Positions 9,223 through 17,370 of a stretch of DNA of 64,000 bases are shown here, in pieces. Within the stretch, counting starts at the first letter, position 1; every line of letters starts with the position of its first letter. Position numbers and translations under genes: made by a program. The notes under the pieces are model-generated. The model ran no database searches. It was not told the DNA's origin and saw only the letters and a program-made list of their open reading frames with translations. Location of the stretch: assembly GCF_024721315.2 (NCBI RefSeq), contig NZ_JANFAK020000005.1, positions 45,863 to 109,862 of the forward strand, in the 5' to 3' direction. This DNA is from Streptomyces sp. Isolate_45 (GTDB lineage Bacteria > Actinomycetota > Actinomycetes > Streptomycetales > Streptomycetaceae).

Positions 9223-9612
9223 TCAGCCCGGGCAGGAGCCGGCGCAGAGGGAGCCGATGGTGTAGGTACCCGCGAGATTTCCCCTGTTGCCGGCGGTGGT
9301 GCTGCCGATCCGATTCGTGTAGTTGACGCTGTGGTAGTAGTGGAACCTGCTGCCGGTGCGGTTGTAGACGGACCGGGTGTTCGTGCCGGCTCGCATCCAT
9401 GAACACTGGGAACGGGTGTCGGTGGAGCTCTGGGACCACTGGCATTTCTCTCCGCCCCCGTCCCTCTCCGAGTAGAAGCAGATCCAGCCGGACGCGCAGT
9501 TGTCGTAGCCGCTGATCGAGACGTCGTCGGCCTGGGCCGCGGGCGCGAGTGCAAGCGCTGCACCGACGAGTCCGGTCGTTACGGCCAGGCTGAACTTTGT
9601 CCGACGGTTCAT
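9223..9612 (-). CDS. Secreted peptidase inhibitor family I36-like protein
   Basis: A 129-residue exported protein. Residues 1-30 form a Sec signal peptide (MNRRTKF, a hydrophobic core, then APAAQA-DD cleavage). The mature part carries NCASGWICFYSERDGGG, several cysteines and the SVYNRTGSRFHYYH stretch typical of the I36 (SMPI, metalloprotease inhibitor) family. The start follows a strong GGAGG site 4 bases upstream. It is likely a protease inhibitor or a related small secreted crystallin-fold protein; many relatives are untested. No operon partner is visible. Confidence 0.85.
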   Translation of the reverse strand: MNRRTKFSLAVTTGLVGAALALAPAAQADDVSISGYDNCASGWICFYSERDGGGEKCQWSQSSTDTRSQCSWMRAGTNTRSVYNRTGSRFHYYHSVNYTNRIGSTTAGNRGNLAGTYTIGSLCAGSCPG

Positions 9613-9989
9613 TACCCCTCCTTCGACTGCTGGCGAGATTGCCGTGGCGGCCCGCACCGTCGAGGTTCGGGCTGCCACCGAGAAGTCTGGTGGGTACACC
9701 GATTGAGCGGCTACGGAAGAATCAGCCAGTTCGTTGAACTTCGTTCGCCATAAGGCGTGTTCGAGGCTCTTCGTGCCATCAGAGCCGGAACTTCCCATGT
9801 GAGCGGTTTGTCGTCCACTGATTCCTGAGGGCCGTTCGTACGAGCCGGATCGGTTGTGCTCCACCTCGTACCGGGGTCAATCGGTGGTGCCACAAACGCG
9901 GGAGAGGGGTGTCACATGCTCGTGAGCTCGGACGATGGCCCGTCGAAGAGGCTGGGCCGGCTGGTTGTCGGACGAGAGCACGATCATGG
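9613..9989. other. Intergenic stretch, nothing assigned
   Basis: I see no convincing gene between the I36-type start and the decayed region to its right. It probably holds the promoter of the I36-type gene. Confidence 0.4.
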
Positions 9990-10468
9990 CTGAACCTGAA
10001 GGAGGTCTTGCCGGTCATCGACTACGGCCCCCTGTCTTCTCCCTGCCCCGCACCTGGTTCAGCTGGGCTTCGGCTATCTCCTGGCCGTGGAAGCCGGAGG
10101 CGCCGTTGAGGCACGGCTCGCACCGGAGGTGGAGCGACTGTCGGGTCTGCTGCGGCCACCGCGGAACTGGTCGCCTTCCCCGTGACCGCGCTATCCGACG
10201 ACACCGAGCCCTGCGCCGGCTCCTTCGCCCTGGACGAGGTCGGCGTGCTCTTCCTCATGATCATCAGGGAATGTGCCACGGCCACCCCGGCTCCCGGGAT
10301 TCGCGCACCATCGCCCGCTTCGTCGGGCAGATCGCGGACTCCCCTTCGGCGGCGAGGAGAACGTCCCGCCGGTCGGCAGGGTCACCTCCGTCGACCACGC
10401 CGACAACGGCCCCAGCCCCGGCGGCTGCATCCGCGGCATCGTCCTCGGCTGTCCTGCGGCAAATCCGC
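9990..10468 (+). pseudogene. Decayed gene, family not recognised
   Basis: Three frames on the plus strand carry protein-like stretches that follow one another: HLVQLGFGYLLAVEAGGAVE with EARLAPEVERLSGLL, then AELVAFPVTALSDDTEPCAG, FALDEVGVLFLMIIREC, and finally FGGEENVPPVGRVTSVDHAD. The order and codon bias suggest one former gene broken by several shifts. I do not recognise the family. Confidence 0.35.
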
Positions 10469-10981
10469 TTACGTCCCTCCGGTCACATATTCCTGGGCCT
10501 TCGCCACGTTCGAGGCCAGGTCCGCGATCGAATCGAGCACCAGCCGGTCATCGATCCAGGGCTCGTACTCGGTCCGTCGCTGCTGAACCGCTTGCCAGGT
10601 CGGTTCCTCGAAGCCCACGATGCCCCGGGACCGGCGTTCCAATCTCTGCTGGTGCACTCGCGAGTCCGAGCAGACAACCTCGATGAACGCCACTGGCACC
10701 CGATGGCGGTCGGCCAGCGTCCGCCACTGTCGGCGTGCCACCTCCATCGCGTTGACCGCGTCGATGATCACGCATTGGTCCAGCGCCAGGACACCGTCGG
10801 CCACCGCCTCGGCAACGAGGTAGGCCGCCAGGCCCGTTGGCTGGACTCGGTCCACGCCGGCACGCCACATGGCCGCCTCGATGGGGTCGACCGACACCAC
10901 CGCAGCGGGCAGCGCCCGTCCCAGTTCCCCGGCAACCGAGCTCTTCCCCACCGCGGGCAGACCGGCCATCACGATCAGCAT
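10469..10981 (-). CDS. Small P-loop kinase / AAA-type ATPase
   Basis: A 170-residue nucleotide-binding protein beginning MLIVMAGLPAVGKSS, with the Walker A GLPAVGKSS at residues 7-15. The segments VVSVDPIEAAMWRAG and CVIIDAVNAMEVARRQWR, followed by FIEVVCSDSRVHQQRLERR, follow the layout of small kinases of the chloramphenicol-phosphotransferase/zeta-toxin-like group, which phosphorylate a small molecule. The substrate cannot be read from the sequence. It seems to be a single gene; the DNA downstream is decayed. ATG 10981 is the only good start. Confidence 0.75.
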   Translation of the reverse strand: MLIVMAGLPAVGKSSVAGELGRALPAAVVSVDPIEAAMWRAGVDRVQPTGLAAYLVAEAVADGVLALDQCVIIDAVNAMEVARRQWRTLADRHRVPVAFIEVVCSDSRVHQQRLERRSRGIVGFEEPTWQAVQQRRTEYEPWIDDRLVLDSIADLASNVAKAQEYVTGGT

Positions 10982-11138
10982 GACGGCACTGTCCCATACC
11001 CGGCTCAGCCCGGCGTGCCGGCCGGGTTGGGGTCATGTACCGGTACCGAATCCGCGCACCAAGCATCAGTCAAGGTGACGGGTTCGACGCTTTCGGTGCG
11101 CATCACTGTCGAAAAGGGATCGAGGGAGTTCCACCACC

Positions 11139-11231
11139 ATGCCTGTTGACCCGAGTGACCCGGATACCTCCACCGACGCCCCCCAGGACGACCCACAGAA
11201 GCCTTCAAAAGAGGCTCTGGACCACCAGCAG
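11139..11231 (+). other. Short 5' ORF segment, running into a duplicated fragment
   Basis: After GGGAG a start ATG at 11139 opens MPVDPSDPDTSTDAPQDDPQ and then enters the duplicated PH-gene fragment at about 11232, where the reading frame continues only by chance. It may be the start of a small acidic protein truncated by the rearrangement. No family was recognised. Confidence 0.3.
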
Positions 11232-11416
11232 GAAGACCGGCGGAAGCACCACGGCGATGGCCGGCGCCGCCCACCAGCCGATGGCACGGCGCTCCACACG
11301 ACGACTCGGTGGTCTCAGCACGAGCTGGTCGTCGGTGGGTCCGCCGGGCGACGAGACGGCTCATCGGTGGAGGGTTCGGCCATCTTCAGCTCCGAAGAAG
11401 TCGGGTGGTCAGTCGA
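11232..11416. repeat. Diverged copy of the 5' end of the PH-domain gene at 26 kb
   Basis: About 185 bases match 26218-26403 with few differences. On the minus strand it holds the start region of a PH-domain membrane protein: ATG 11383 (MAEPSTDEP) then, after a one-base shift, the LRPPSRRVERRAIGWWAAP stretch. The copy ends inside the first membrane segment. The match also covers about 33 bases upstream of the start codon, so promoter and ribosome site were copied too. Confidence 0.85.
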
Positions 11417-11754
11417 CCCACGCACCGGCGGACCGCTGTCCACCGTGAGGCTCATGGCGCAGACCTCGCCGCCCGCGACCTCCAGCGAAAAGGGCTGCCC
11501 CGTCAGGGAGTTGCCTGCCTGCCGCACGGCTGATGACCCCCGCATCCCCCGCGCGACCTCCCGGCGGTGGGGCCCTGCCCGCACACCCACCGCCTCGCTC
11601 ACCCTCCCGCCCGGCAGAGTGCGGCCCTCCACCACGCCTACTGGCCTGGGGTCAACGCGACGAAGGTGCCGCCATGGCCGGCCGCAAGGTGCAGCAGCCG
11701 ATCCCACTCCAACTCGTCGACCACCAGGCCTCGACGGACAGGGGCGCCCCGGGC
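11417..11754. other. Intergenic stretch, nothing assigned
   Basis: Open frames exist on both strands because of the high GC content, but none has recognisable protein features. I regard it as decayed or spacer DNA. Confidence 0.4.
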
Positions 11755-11910
11755 TCAGTCGGTGTCGATGCCACGTGGGGCGAAGATGTCCGCCGCGTCC
11801 GGCACGGCCAGGACGCCGTCCTCCACGAAGGTGACCTCCCGCAGGTTGGGCAGCAGGGCGAGGGCGTCGAGCGAGCGGACGTCGAACAGGTCGTCCTCGC
11901 CGTCCCAGGC
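11755..11910 (-). pseudogene. C-terminal fragment of a leucine-rich hypothetical protein
   Basis: The minus-strand tail reads EDDLFDVRSLDALALLPNLR, then EVTFVEDGVLAVPDAADIF and a stop at 11755. It looks like the last 50 residues of a leucine-rich or DUF-type protein. The upstream part of the frame is not protein-like, so only the end survives. Confidence 0.35.
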
Positions 11911-11954
11911 GGGGGCGCCCCTTGCTCTGAGCGCAGGGCATGGCGCGCGGCTCG

Positions 11955-13202
11955 TCAGTGACGTAGCCGGGCGGCTGCGGCCAGAAACGGGGTGCTCACG
12001 ACGGTGGCTGCGGCGCCGAGTGTGGTGTCGGTGGCCAGGATCCACCGAACGGTCTTCATTGCCAGGGTGAGGACTTCACTCCCGCGACGGCGCATGCCGG
12101 CCTCGAAATGGTGCACGGCATCGGTGAGGGTGGCGGTGCCGTCGGCGACGGCGCTGATGTGTGTGAGCAGGTCGGCGGCGTCGCGGATGGCCGCGCCCGC
12201 TCCCATGCCGGCGGTAGGGGGCGTGGCGTGGACAGCGTCGCCCAGCGCGGTGATACGGCCCGCAGGCCAGGGCGCGAGATCCTCCGCGCGGGTGGAAGCG
12301 GCGTTGAAGCGGAATCCGGCCACGCTGTGCGGGTCGGCTTGGGCGATGACCTCGAGTGTGTGCTCGGCCCAGCCCCGCTCGCGGAATCGGCCGAGCAGCG
12401 CGGCCTGCAGTTCGCCGCCGAGCAGGTCGCGCAGGGAATCGGTGCTGGTGGATTCGGGGAACATGGCGCCCCAGATGTAGGTGGGTCCGGTGGTGACCGA
12501 CATCCGCAACTCGGGGGCGTCGAGCGCGGTGTTGCCGACCGGGTCGAGGAAGCCGACGTAGAGCGCTGCTCCGCGCGGGCCGATCGCCAGCCCGGATCGT
12601 GGCCCAAGCCGCTGCTGCTCGCCGGGGCTGAGGTCTCGCCGGAGGGTGCGGCCGGAGTACCCGATGATGCCCGCCGGGCTGTTGGTCGGACCTCCCGCCA
12701 GGTGGCGGGCGACCACCGAGTGGGTGCCGTCCGCGCCCACGACCAGATCCGCTGAGACCGGCGCCCTGTCGGTGAACAGCACTCGGGGCACGCCGTGGTC
12801 GTCGTGACCGACGCCGGACACGTCACATCCCAAGTGCAGGCTATCTCCGACGGCTTCGGCCAGCAGTATCCGCAGGGTGATCCGATCGACGTCGACACTT
12901 GCACTGCCGCTGAGGTCCGGCCCGTGGCCCAGCAGCCGGCCTCGACGATCCCAGAACGCGTCGCGCTCGCGCAGTCGCAGCGCCGATCCCGATGCCAACA
13001 GCCGCTGCATGATCTTCGGTTCCACCAGGTCATTTAGCGCCGACTGCGCCCGCTCATCCAGGGTGATGTGGTAGCCGCCCGTCGCCGCCACATCGATGTC
13101 CCGCTCGAATACCGCCACCTCAAAGCCCCGGCTACGCAGCCCCGCCGCCAATGCGAGCCCGCCGATTCCGCCACCAACCACTACTACCCGCATACCAGAC
13201 AC
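11955..13202 (-). CDS. FAD-dependent monooxygenase (PHBH fold)
   Basis: A 415-residue flavoprotein hydroxylase. The N-terminal dinucleotide-binding motif GGGIGGLALA (residues 10-19), the VVGADGTHSVVAR motif near 165 and the ALGDAVHATPPTAGMGAG FAD-ribityl motif near 325 are all present. Such enzymes add one oxygen atom to aromatic or polyketide-type substrates using NAD(P)H; some inactivate antibiotics. The C-terminus (about 385-415) is hydrophobic. It is transcribed away from a WYL regulator, with a perfect palindrome between the two, so that regulator probably controls it. The substrate is unknown. Confidence 0.9.
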   Translation of the reverse strand: MSGMRVVVVGGGIGGLALAAGLRSRGFEVAVFERDIDVAATGGYHITLDERAQSALNDLVEPKIMQRLLASGSALRLRERDAFWDRRGRLLGHGPDLSGSASVDVDRITLRILLAEAVGDSLHLGCDVSGVGHDDHGVPRVLFTDRAPVSADLVVGADGTHSVVARHLAGGPTNSPAGIIGYSGRTLRRDLSPGEQQRLGPRSGLAIGPRGAALYVGFLDPVGNTALDAPELRMSVTTGPTYIWGAMFPESTSTDSLRDLLGGELQAALLGRFRERGWAEHTLEVIAQADPHSVAGFRFNAASTRAEDLAPWPAGRITALGDAVHATPPTAGMGAGAAIRDAADLLTHISAVADGTATLTDAVHHFEAGMRRRGSEVLTLAMKTVRWILATDTTLGAAATVVSTPFLAAAARLRH

Positions 13203-13235
13203 CGTCCTTTCCGTCGCTGCTCACTGAACAGAACT

Positions 13236-13286
13236 CACCCTGACATCGGTAGTGGACACGGAGTGGCCACTACCGATGTCAGGGTG
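13236..13286. promoter_or_regulatory. Perfect 20-bp-arm inverted repeat, probable operator of the WYL regulator
   Basis: Arms 13236-13255 and 13267-13286 are exact reverse complements (core CTGACATCGGTAGTGG), separated by 11 bases. The element fills the gap between two divergent starts; the right arm ends 5 bases before the regulator start, taking the place of a normal ribosome site. Binding there would control both genes. Function is inferred from position and symmetry. Confidence 0.75.
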
Positions 13287-13291
13287 GGACG

Positions 13292-14299
13292 ATGGCGAAC
13301 ACTTCACACCGGGCGTTGCGGCTGTTGTCTCTCCTCGGATCAGGACGGCGGTGGTCGCTGCGCGAGCTCGCCACCCGGCTCGGGAGCAGCGAACGCACTG
13401 TCCGCCGCGACATCGAAACCTTGCGCGCGCTCGACTACCCGATCGCCACCATCCACGGCCCCGATGGCGGCTACCGGCTCGGAGCCGGGGGAACCCTGCC
13501 GCCGTTGCTGTTCGACCACGAGCAGGCTCTCGCGGTCGCGGTGGCCCTGCAGACCGCACCAAGCGCGATGTTCGGCCTGAGGGACGACGCGGCGCGGGCA
13601 CTGGCGGCTCTGCACCAGGTCATGCCCCCTGCGCTGCGGACATCCATGGAATCCCTGCGCCTGACTCGGCTGCAGAACTATTGGGAGTTCTCCGCGCCCC
13701 CCATCGACGCGGCCGCCCTCACCGCCGTCGGAACCGCGGTACGCCAACGCCACCTACTCGTCACCGAGACGCTGCGTCCCGACGGCACACGCCCCGAACC
13801 CAGTGACCCCGACTACCTGCCCGCCCACCGCATTGAGCCACACCACCTGGTCTTCTGGGCCGCCCGGTGGTATCTGGTCGTCTACGACCTCACCGACAAC
13901 GAATGGCGAGTGCGCCGCGTCGATCGACTGCACCCCCGCCACACCACACAGCGCTTCGCAGCCCGTACGCTCCCCCACCCCGACCTCGCCCACTTCGTGA
14001 TGAGCACCCACGACCGCGGCGACACCCCCGCCGTCTGGCAATGCACCGGCACCGCCCGGCTCAACCTGCCCGCTCACATCGTGGCCCGCTGGGCACCAGG
14101 CGGCTCCGTCGTGGAACACCTCGACACCGATTACTGCCGGCTCACTCTCGGCGCCTGGTCCTGGGCCGGCATCGCCGGCATCCTCGCCACCTTCGACACC
14201 GAACTCACCGACCTCCACCCACCCGAACTCGTCGACGCATGCCGCCGTCTCGCACTCCGATGGGCCACGATTGCCGACACCGAGAACCTGGGACTGTAA
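13292..14299 (+). CDS. YafY/WYL-domain transcriptional regulator
   Basis: A 335-residue regulator. The N-terminal winged helix-turn-helix (residues 5-60) reads RALRLLSLLGSGRRWSLREL and SSERTVRRDIETLRALDYPI, then GPDGGYRLG. The WYL domain (about 140-225) includes HHLVFWAARWYLVVYDLTDN, where the W-Y-L is intact, and a WCX-like C-terminal extension follows (to 335). WYL proteins sense nucleic-acid fragments or small ligands. It is divergent from the FAD monooxygenase with an operator-like palindrome overlapping its own start, suggesting autoregulation. No Shine-Dalgarno sequence is visible. Confidence 0.9.
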   Translation: MANTSHRALRLLSLLGSGRRWSLRELATRLGSSERTVRRDIETLRALDYPIATIHGPDGGYRLGAGGTLPPLLFDHEQALAVAVALQTAPSAMFGLRDDAARALAALHQVMPPALRTSMESLRLTRLQNYWEFSAPPIDAAALTAVGTAVRQRHLLVTETLRPDGTRPEPSDPDYLPAHRIEPHHLVFWAARWYLVVYDLTDNEWRVRRVDRLHPRHTTQRFAARTLPHPDLAHFVMSTHDRGDTPAVWQCTGTARLNLPAHIVARWAPGGSVVEHLDTDYCRLTLGAWSWAGIAGILATFDTELTDLHPPELVDACRRLALRWATIADTENLGL

Positions 14300-14334
14300 A
14301 GAAACGGGTCTGTCCCAAAGTCGGTAGTGACGGT

Positions 14335-14772
14335 GGGTGCCTGTCAGTCGAGCAGGATGCGGTGACGAAGGAGGTCGAATTCTGCCGTCCGCGCATCTGT
14401 CTCATGATCCTTTTGTTACGGGTGGTGACGCCCTCAGTGCGTCCGTAGTGGTAGGGCTTCACGGCTGGCCGGTCGATTCGAGGCCGTTGGTGAGGCTGAG
14501 CAGGTGGGTCAGGGCAACCGCGCGGGCGGCTGTGATCAAGTCGGTGAGTTTCGTGTCATTGCCCTCGGCGGGTTTCAGCAGAGTGGGTTCCGTACGAGAT
14601 CGGCGAATGCGGTCATCTCCGGGCAGGCTGCGGCGATCTTCTCCAAGGGCCGTTTCCTTCGGGCGCAGGTCGTCGGGTCGGTGAGCAAGCGGCGGCTGAC
14701 GTGACGCACTGTGGTGACGGGGCGGTCGCCTTCGGCACGACCCTGGTCCGGTGCCACGGACGGATTCACCAT
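14335..14772 (-). pseudogene. ISL3-family transposase, C-terminal remnant
   Basis: Three minus-strand frames join into the end of an ISL3 (DDE_Tnp_ISL3) transposase: EGDRPVTTVRHVSRRLLTDP and KRPLEKIAAACPEMTAFADL, then LLKPAEGNDTKLTDLITAAR, then PYHYGRTEGVTTRNKRIMRQ. At least two frame changes separate them, so it is dead. A second, different piece of an ISL3 transposase lies at 22934-23115. Confidence 0.75.
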
Positions 14773-14921
14773 CGACGAGGAGCCGGCTCAAGCAGGCAAC
14801 CAGCTGCCGCCCCCCAAGTCGTGGGAAAGGCACCATGGCCTCCTGCCTCGCCCGGACCCAGTACCTTGGCAGCTTCGCCGTCCTGCCCCTGTGCCCCGAC
14901 ACCGGCAACCGGCGGGCCCCG

Positions 14922-15575
14922 TCAGTTCGCGCCTTCGAAGGCGCCGGCGCGGGCCGCCGCCGCGGAGGCCGCGGCGGCGCGGCGCGGCAGCGTCGGGTCC
15001 GGGGCGGTCCGGAGCAGCAGCAGTTCGTGGTAGAGCGGGGCGGTCGCGGCGACCAGCAGCGCCCGGCTGTCGGCCGGGCCGGGCAGCTCGCCCCGGTCGG
15101 CCGCGCGGGTGACGACCACCGCACAGCGCGCGTAGCGGTCCTCCCAGAACCGCGACAGTGCCGCTGCCGCTTCCGCCGACCGGAACCCGGCGGCGATCAG
15201 GGCCGTGGTCACGTTCGGCCCGCCACCCGCCAGCGCCTCGTACACCTCCTGGTTGAGGGCGGTCAGGTCGTTCTCCAGCGACCCGGTGTCCGGTGGGCTC
15301 CACGTGCCGTCGGATGCGGCGTCGAGTACGTCGGCAAGCAGGCGACCGACGTCGCCCCAGCGCCGGTAGACGGTCGTGCGGTGGACGCCGGCGCGTTCCG
15401 CGACCGCGTCGACCGTGAGCCCGTCGTATCCGGCCTCCAGGAGCAGCGCGCCCACCGCCTCCAGCACCTGGGCGCGGACGCGGGCGCTCCGGCCGCCGGT
15501 CCGGCGCCGTGTCGTGGCCGGTTTGGCCGGTTCCTGTTGGCCGGAACCTTCGCTTGCCTGCGCAGGGGAATCCAT
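14922..15575 (-). CDS. TetR-family repressor, likely controls the ABC-F/Vgb genes
   Basis: A 217-residue TetR/AcrR-type regulator. The helix-turn-helix (residues 30-80) reads RAQVLEAVGALLLEAGYDGL and TVDAVAERAGVHRTTVYRRW. The ligand-binding C-terminal half (100-205) is helical and of the TetR_C type with ENDLTALNQEVYEALAGGG. It is divergent from the leader ORF and the ABC-F gene; an imperfect palindrome sits between them. Induction by the antibiotic handled by those genes is the simplest model, but that is inference. Its downstream side is mobile-element debris. Confidence 0.88.
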   Translation of the reverse strand: MDSPAQASEGSGQQEPAKPATTRRRTGGRSARVRAQVLEAVGALLLEAGYDGLTVDAVAERAGVHRTTVYRRWGDVGRLLADVLDAASDGTWSPPDTGSLENDLTALNQEVYEALAGGGPNVTTALIAAGFRSAEAAAALSRFWEDRYARCAVVVTRAADRGELPGPADSRALLVAATAPLYHELLLLRTAPDPTLPRRAAAASAAAARAGAFEGAN

Positions 15576-15583
15576 GTCAGCAT

Positions 15584-15609
15584 TTTAACGCAACATCCGT
15601 CGCCTTAAA
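15584..15609. promoter_or_regulatory. Imperfect palindrome in the TetR/ABC-F divergent promoter
   Basis: TTTAACGCAAC-ATCC-GTCGCCTTAAA: arms of 11 bases match at 9 positions around a 4-base spacer. It is AT-rich against a GC-rich background, begins 9 bases from the TetR start and ends just before the leader ribosome site, as expected for an autoregulating TetR operator. Confidence 0.5.
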
Positions 15610-15620
15610 GGAGAACTCCC

Positions 15621-15716
15621 GTGCTCATCCACCACGCCACCACCCACCACACCGCCGCCTCGACGACCCCCGAACCCCTGGAGCCGCCCCATGACTGCAC
15701 AGCTCACCGCATCTGA
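15621..15716 (+). CDS. Leader peptide ORF (31 residues) upstream of the ABC-F gene
   Basis: A GTG at 15621 with a strong AAAGGAG site opens a 31-codon frame, MLIHHATTHHTAASTTPEPL and 11 more residues, that ends at 15716, 26 bases inside the ABC-F gene. It is rich in His and Thr. Antibiotic-resistance ABC-F genes are often preceded by short leader ORFs that stall ribosomes in the presence of drug and so open downstream expression (vmlR- and vga-type attenuation, established for that class). The overlap also allows translational coupling. Coding status rests on the ribosome site and position only. Confidence 0.45.
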   Translation: MLIHHATTHHTAASTTPEPLEPPHDCTAHRI

Positions 15717-17370
15717 CCTCACCAAGTCCTACAACGGCCGCCTGGTCCTCGACTCCGTCGACTGCTCCGTCCACGTCGGCGAACGCCTCGGCATCGTCGG
15801 CGAGAACGGCTCCGGCAAGTCCACCCTGCTCCGGCTGCTGTCCGGGTCCGAGCGCCCCGACCGCGGCGAGGTCGTCCTGCACGCCGAAGGCGGCGTCGGC
15901 TACCTCGCACAAGAAGAGGACCTCGCCCCGCACCTGACCGTCCAGCAGGTGGTCGACCGCGCCCTCGCCGAGCTGCGTGCCCTGGAGCGGGACCTGCGCC
16001 GGATGGAGGCCCGTATGGCCGACGGCGACGCCACCGCCAAGACCCTCAGCGCGTACGCCGACACCCTCACCGCCTTCGAACTGCGCGGCGGGTACGACGC
16101 CGACGCCCGCGTGGAGCGCTCCCTGCACGGCCTCGGCCTGCCGGCCCTGCCTCGCGAGTGCGCCGTCGGCAGCCTGTCCGGCGGCGAGGTCGTACGTCTG
16201 CGCCTCGCCGTGCTGCTGGCCGCCGCCCCGGAGGTGCTGCTCCTCGACGAGCCCACCAACCACCTCGACGGCGCCGCCCTGACCTGGCTGGAGGACCACC
16301 TGCGCGCCCGACGCGGCATAGCGGTCGCCGTCTCCCACGACCGGGCCTTCCTGGAACGCGTCGCCACCTCCCTCCTGGAGGTCGATGGCGACCTGCACAG
16401 GACCGTGCGGTACGGCAACGGCTACGTCGGCTACCTCGCCGAGCGCGCCGCCGACCGGCGGCGCCGCGCCGAGGCCCACACCGCCTGGCGGGCCGAGGCG
16501 GCCCGGCTGCGCGCGGCCGCCGCCGTCACCGCCCGCCGGGTGGCGCCCGGCCGTGCCATGAAAGACGGCAACAAGATGGCATACGACCGCGCCGCCGGCC
16601 GGGTCCAGCAGTCCCTCGCGAGCCGGGTCCGCAACGCCGAGGAACGCCTCGCCCGGCTGCTGGCCCGGCCGGTGCCGGCCCCCGCGGACCCGCTGCGGTT
16701 CACCGCGGTACCGCGCAACGCTGCCACGGCTGCCGCCGACCCCGGAACGCCCGCCGGTTCCGGGGACGCGCGAGGGGTGCTGCTGGCCGCGGCGGGCGTC
16801 GCGGTCGAGGGGCGGCTCGCGCTGGTGGACGTGAACGTGCCGGTCGGCGGCCGACTGCTGGTCACGGGCCCGAACGGGGCGGGCAAGAGCACCCTGCTGC
16901 ACGTACTGGCCGGCACCCTGGCCCCCGACCGCGGGCAGGTCGTACGGCACGGCCGGATCGGACTGCTGGCCCAGCACACCGATGCCGGCACGGGCCGCGG
17001 AACGCTGCTCGCGGCCTACGCCGAGGGCCGCCCCGGGACCCCCGAGGAGCACGCCGAACAACTCCTCTCACTGGGCCTGTTCGCCCGCGACCGGCTGTCC
17101 GCTCCCGTCGGCTCCCTGTCCGTCGGACAGCGGCAGCGGCTGGCCCTGGCCCGCCTGGTCACCGAACCGGTCGACGTCCTGCTGCTGGACGAGCCCACGA
17201 ACCACCTCTCTCCCGCGCTGGCGGAGGAGCTGGAGGAGGCCTTGGCCCGGTTCGCCGGCGCGGTGGTCGTGGTCAGCCACGACCGACGGCTGTGCGCCCG
17301 CTGGTCGGGCGACCGGCTTGCCCTGCACGCCCCGGCACCGGAACCAGCCGCAGCCGCCACCTGCCCGTGA
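15691..17370 (+). CDS. ABC-F ribosomal protection ATPase (antibiotic-resistance type)
   Basis: A 559-residue protein with two ABC ATPase domains and no membrane segment, the ABC-F layout. Domain 1: Walker A GENGSGKS (37-44), signature LSGGE, Walker B LLLDEPTNHLDG. Domain 2: GPNGAGKS, signature LSVGQRQRLALARL, LLLDEPTNHLSP. Between them (about 240-335) is a long basic linker, the region that reaches the ribosome in Vga, Lsa, TlrC and similar proteins. Members of this class displace macrolide, lincosamide or streptogramin antibiotics from the ribosome. A Vgb-type lyase follows with a 4-base overlap and a TetR gene is divergent, which supports a resistance role over housekeeping ABC-F functions. 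The start has GGAG 7 bases upstream. Confidence 0.9.
   Translation: MTAQLTASDLTKSYNGRLVLDSVDCSVHVGERLGIVGENGSGKSTLLRLLSGSERPDRGEVVLHAEGGVGYLAQEEDLAPHLTVQQVVDRALAELRALERDLRRMEARMADGDATAKTLSAYADTLTAFELRGGYDADARVERSLHGLGLPALPRECAVGSLSGGEVVRLRLAVLLAAAPEVLLLDEPTNHLDGAALTWLEDHLRARRGIAVAVSHDRAFLERVATSLLEVDGDLHRTVRYGNGYVGYLAERAADRRRRAEAHTAWRAEAARLRAAAAVTARRVAPGRAMKDGNKMAYDRAAGRVQQSLASRVRNAEERLARLLARPVPAPADPLRFTAVPRNAATAAADPGTPAGSGDARGVLLAAAGVAVEGRLALVDVNVPVGGRLLVTGPNGAGKSTLLHVLAGTLAPDRGQVVRHGRIGLLAQHTDAGTGRGTLLAAYAEGRPGTPEEHAEQLLSLGLFARDRLSAPVGSLSVGQRQRLALARLVTEPVDVLLLDEPTNHLSPALAEELEEALARFAGAVVVVSHDRRLCARWSGDRLALHAPAPEPAAAATCP

Noticed and set aside
15625..17061. 478-codon minus-strand frame opposite the ABC-F gene
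   Set aside because: Gly/Val/Ala-rich shadow of the ABC-F gene without any domain.
16158..17366. Upstream extension of the Vgb frame through the ABC-F gene
   Set aside because: Arg/Pro/Gly-rich frame-shifted shadow; the propeller begins only after 17415.
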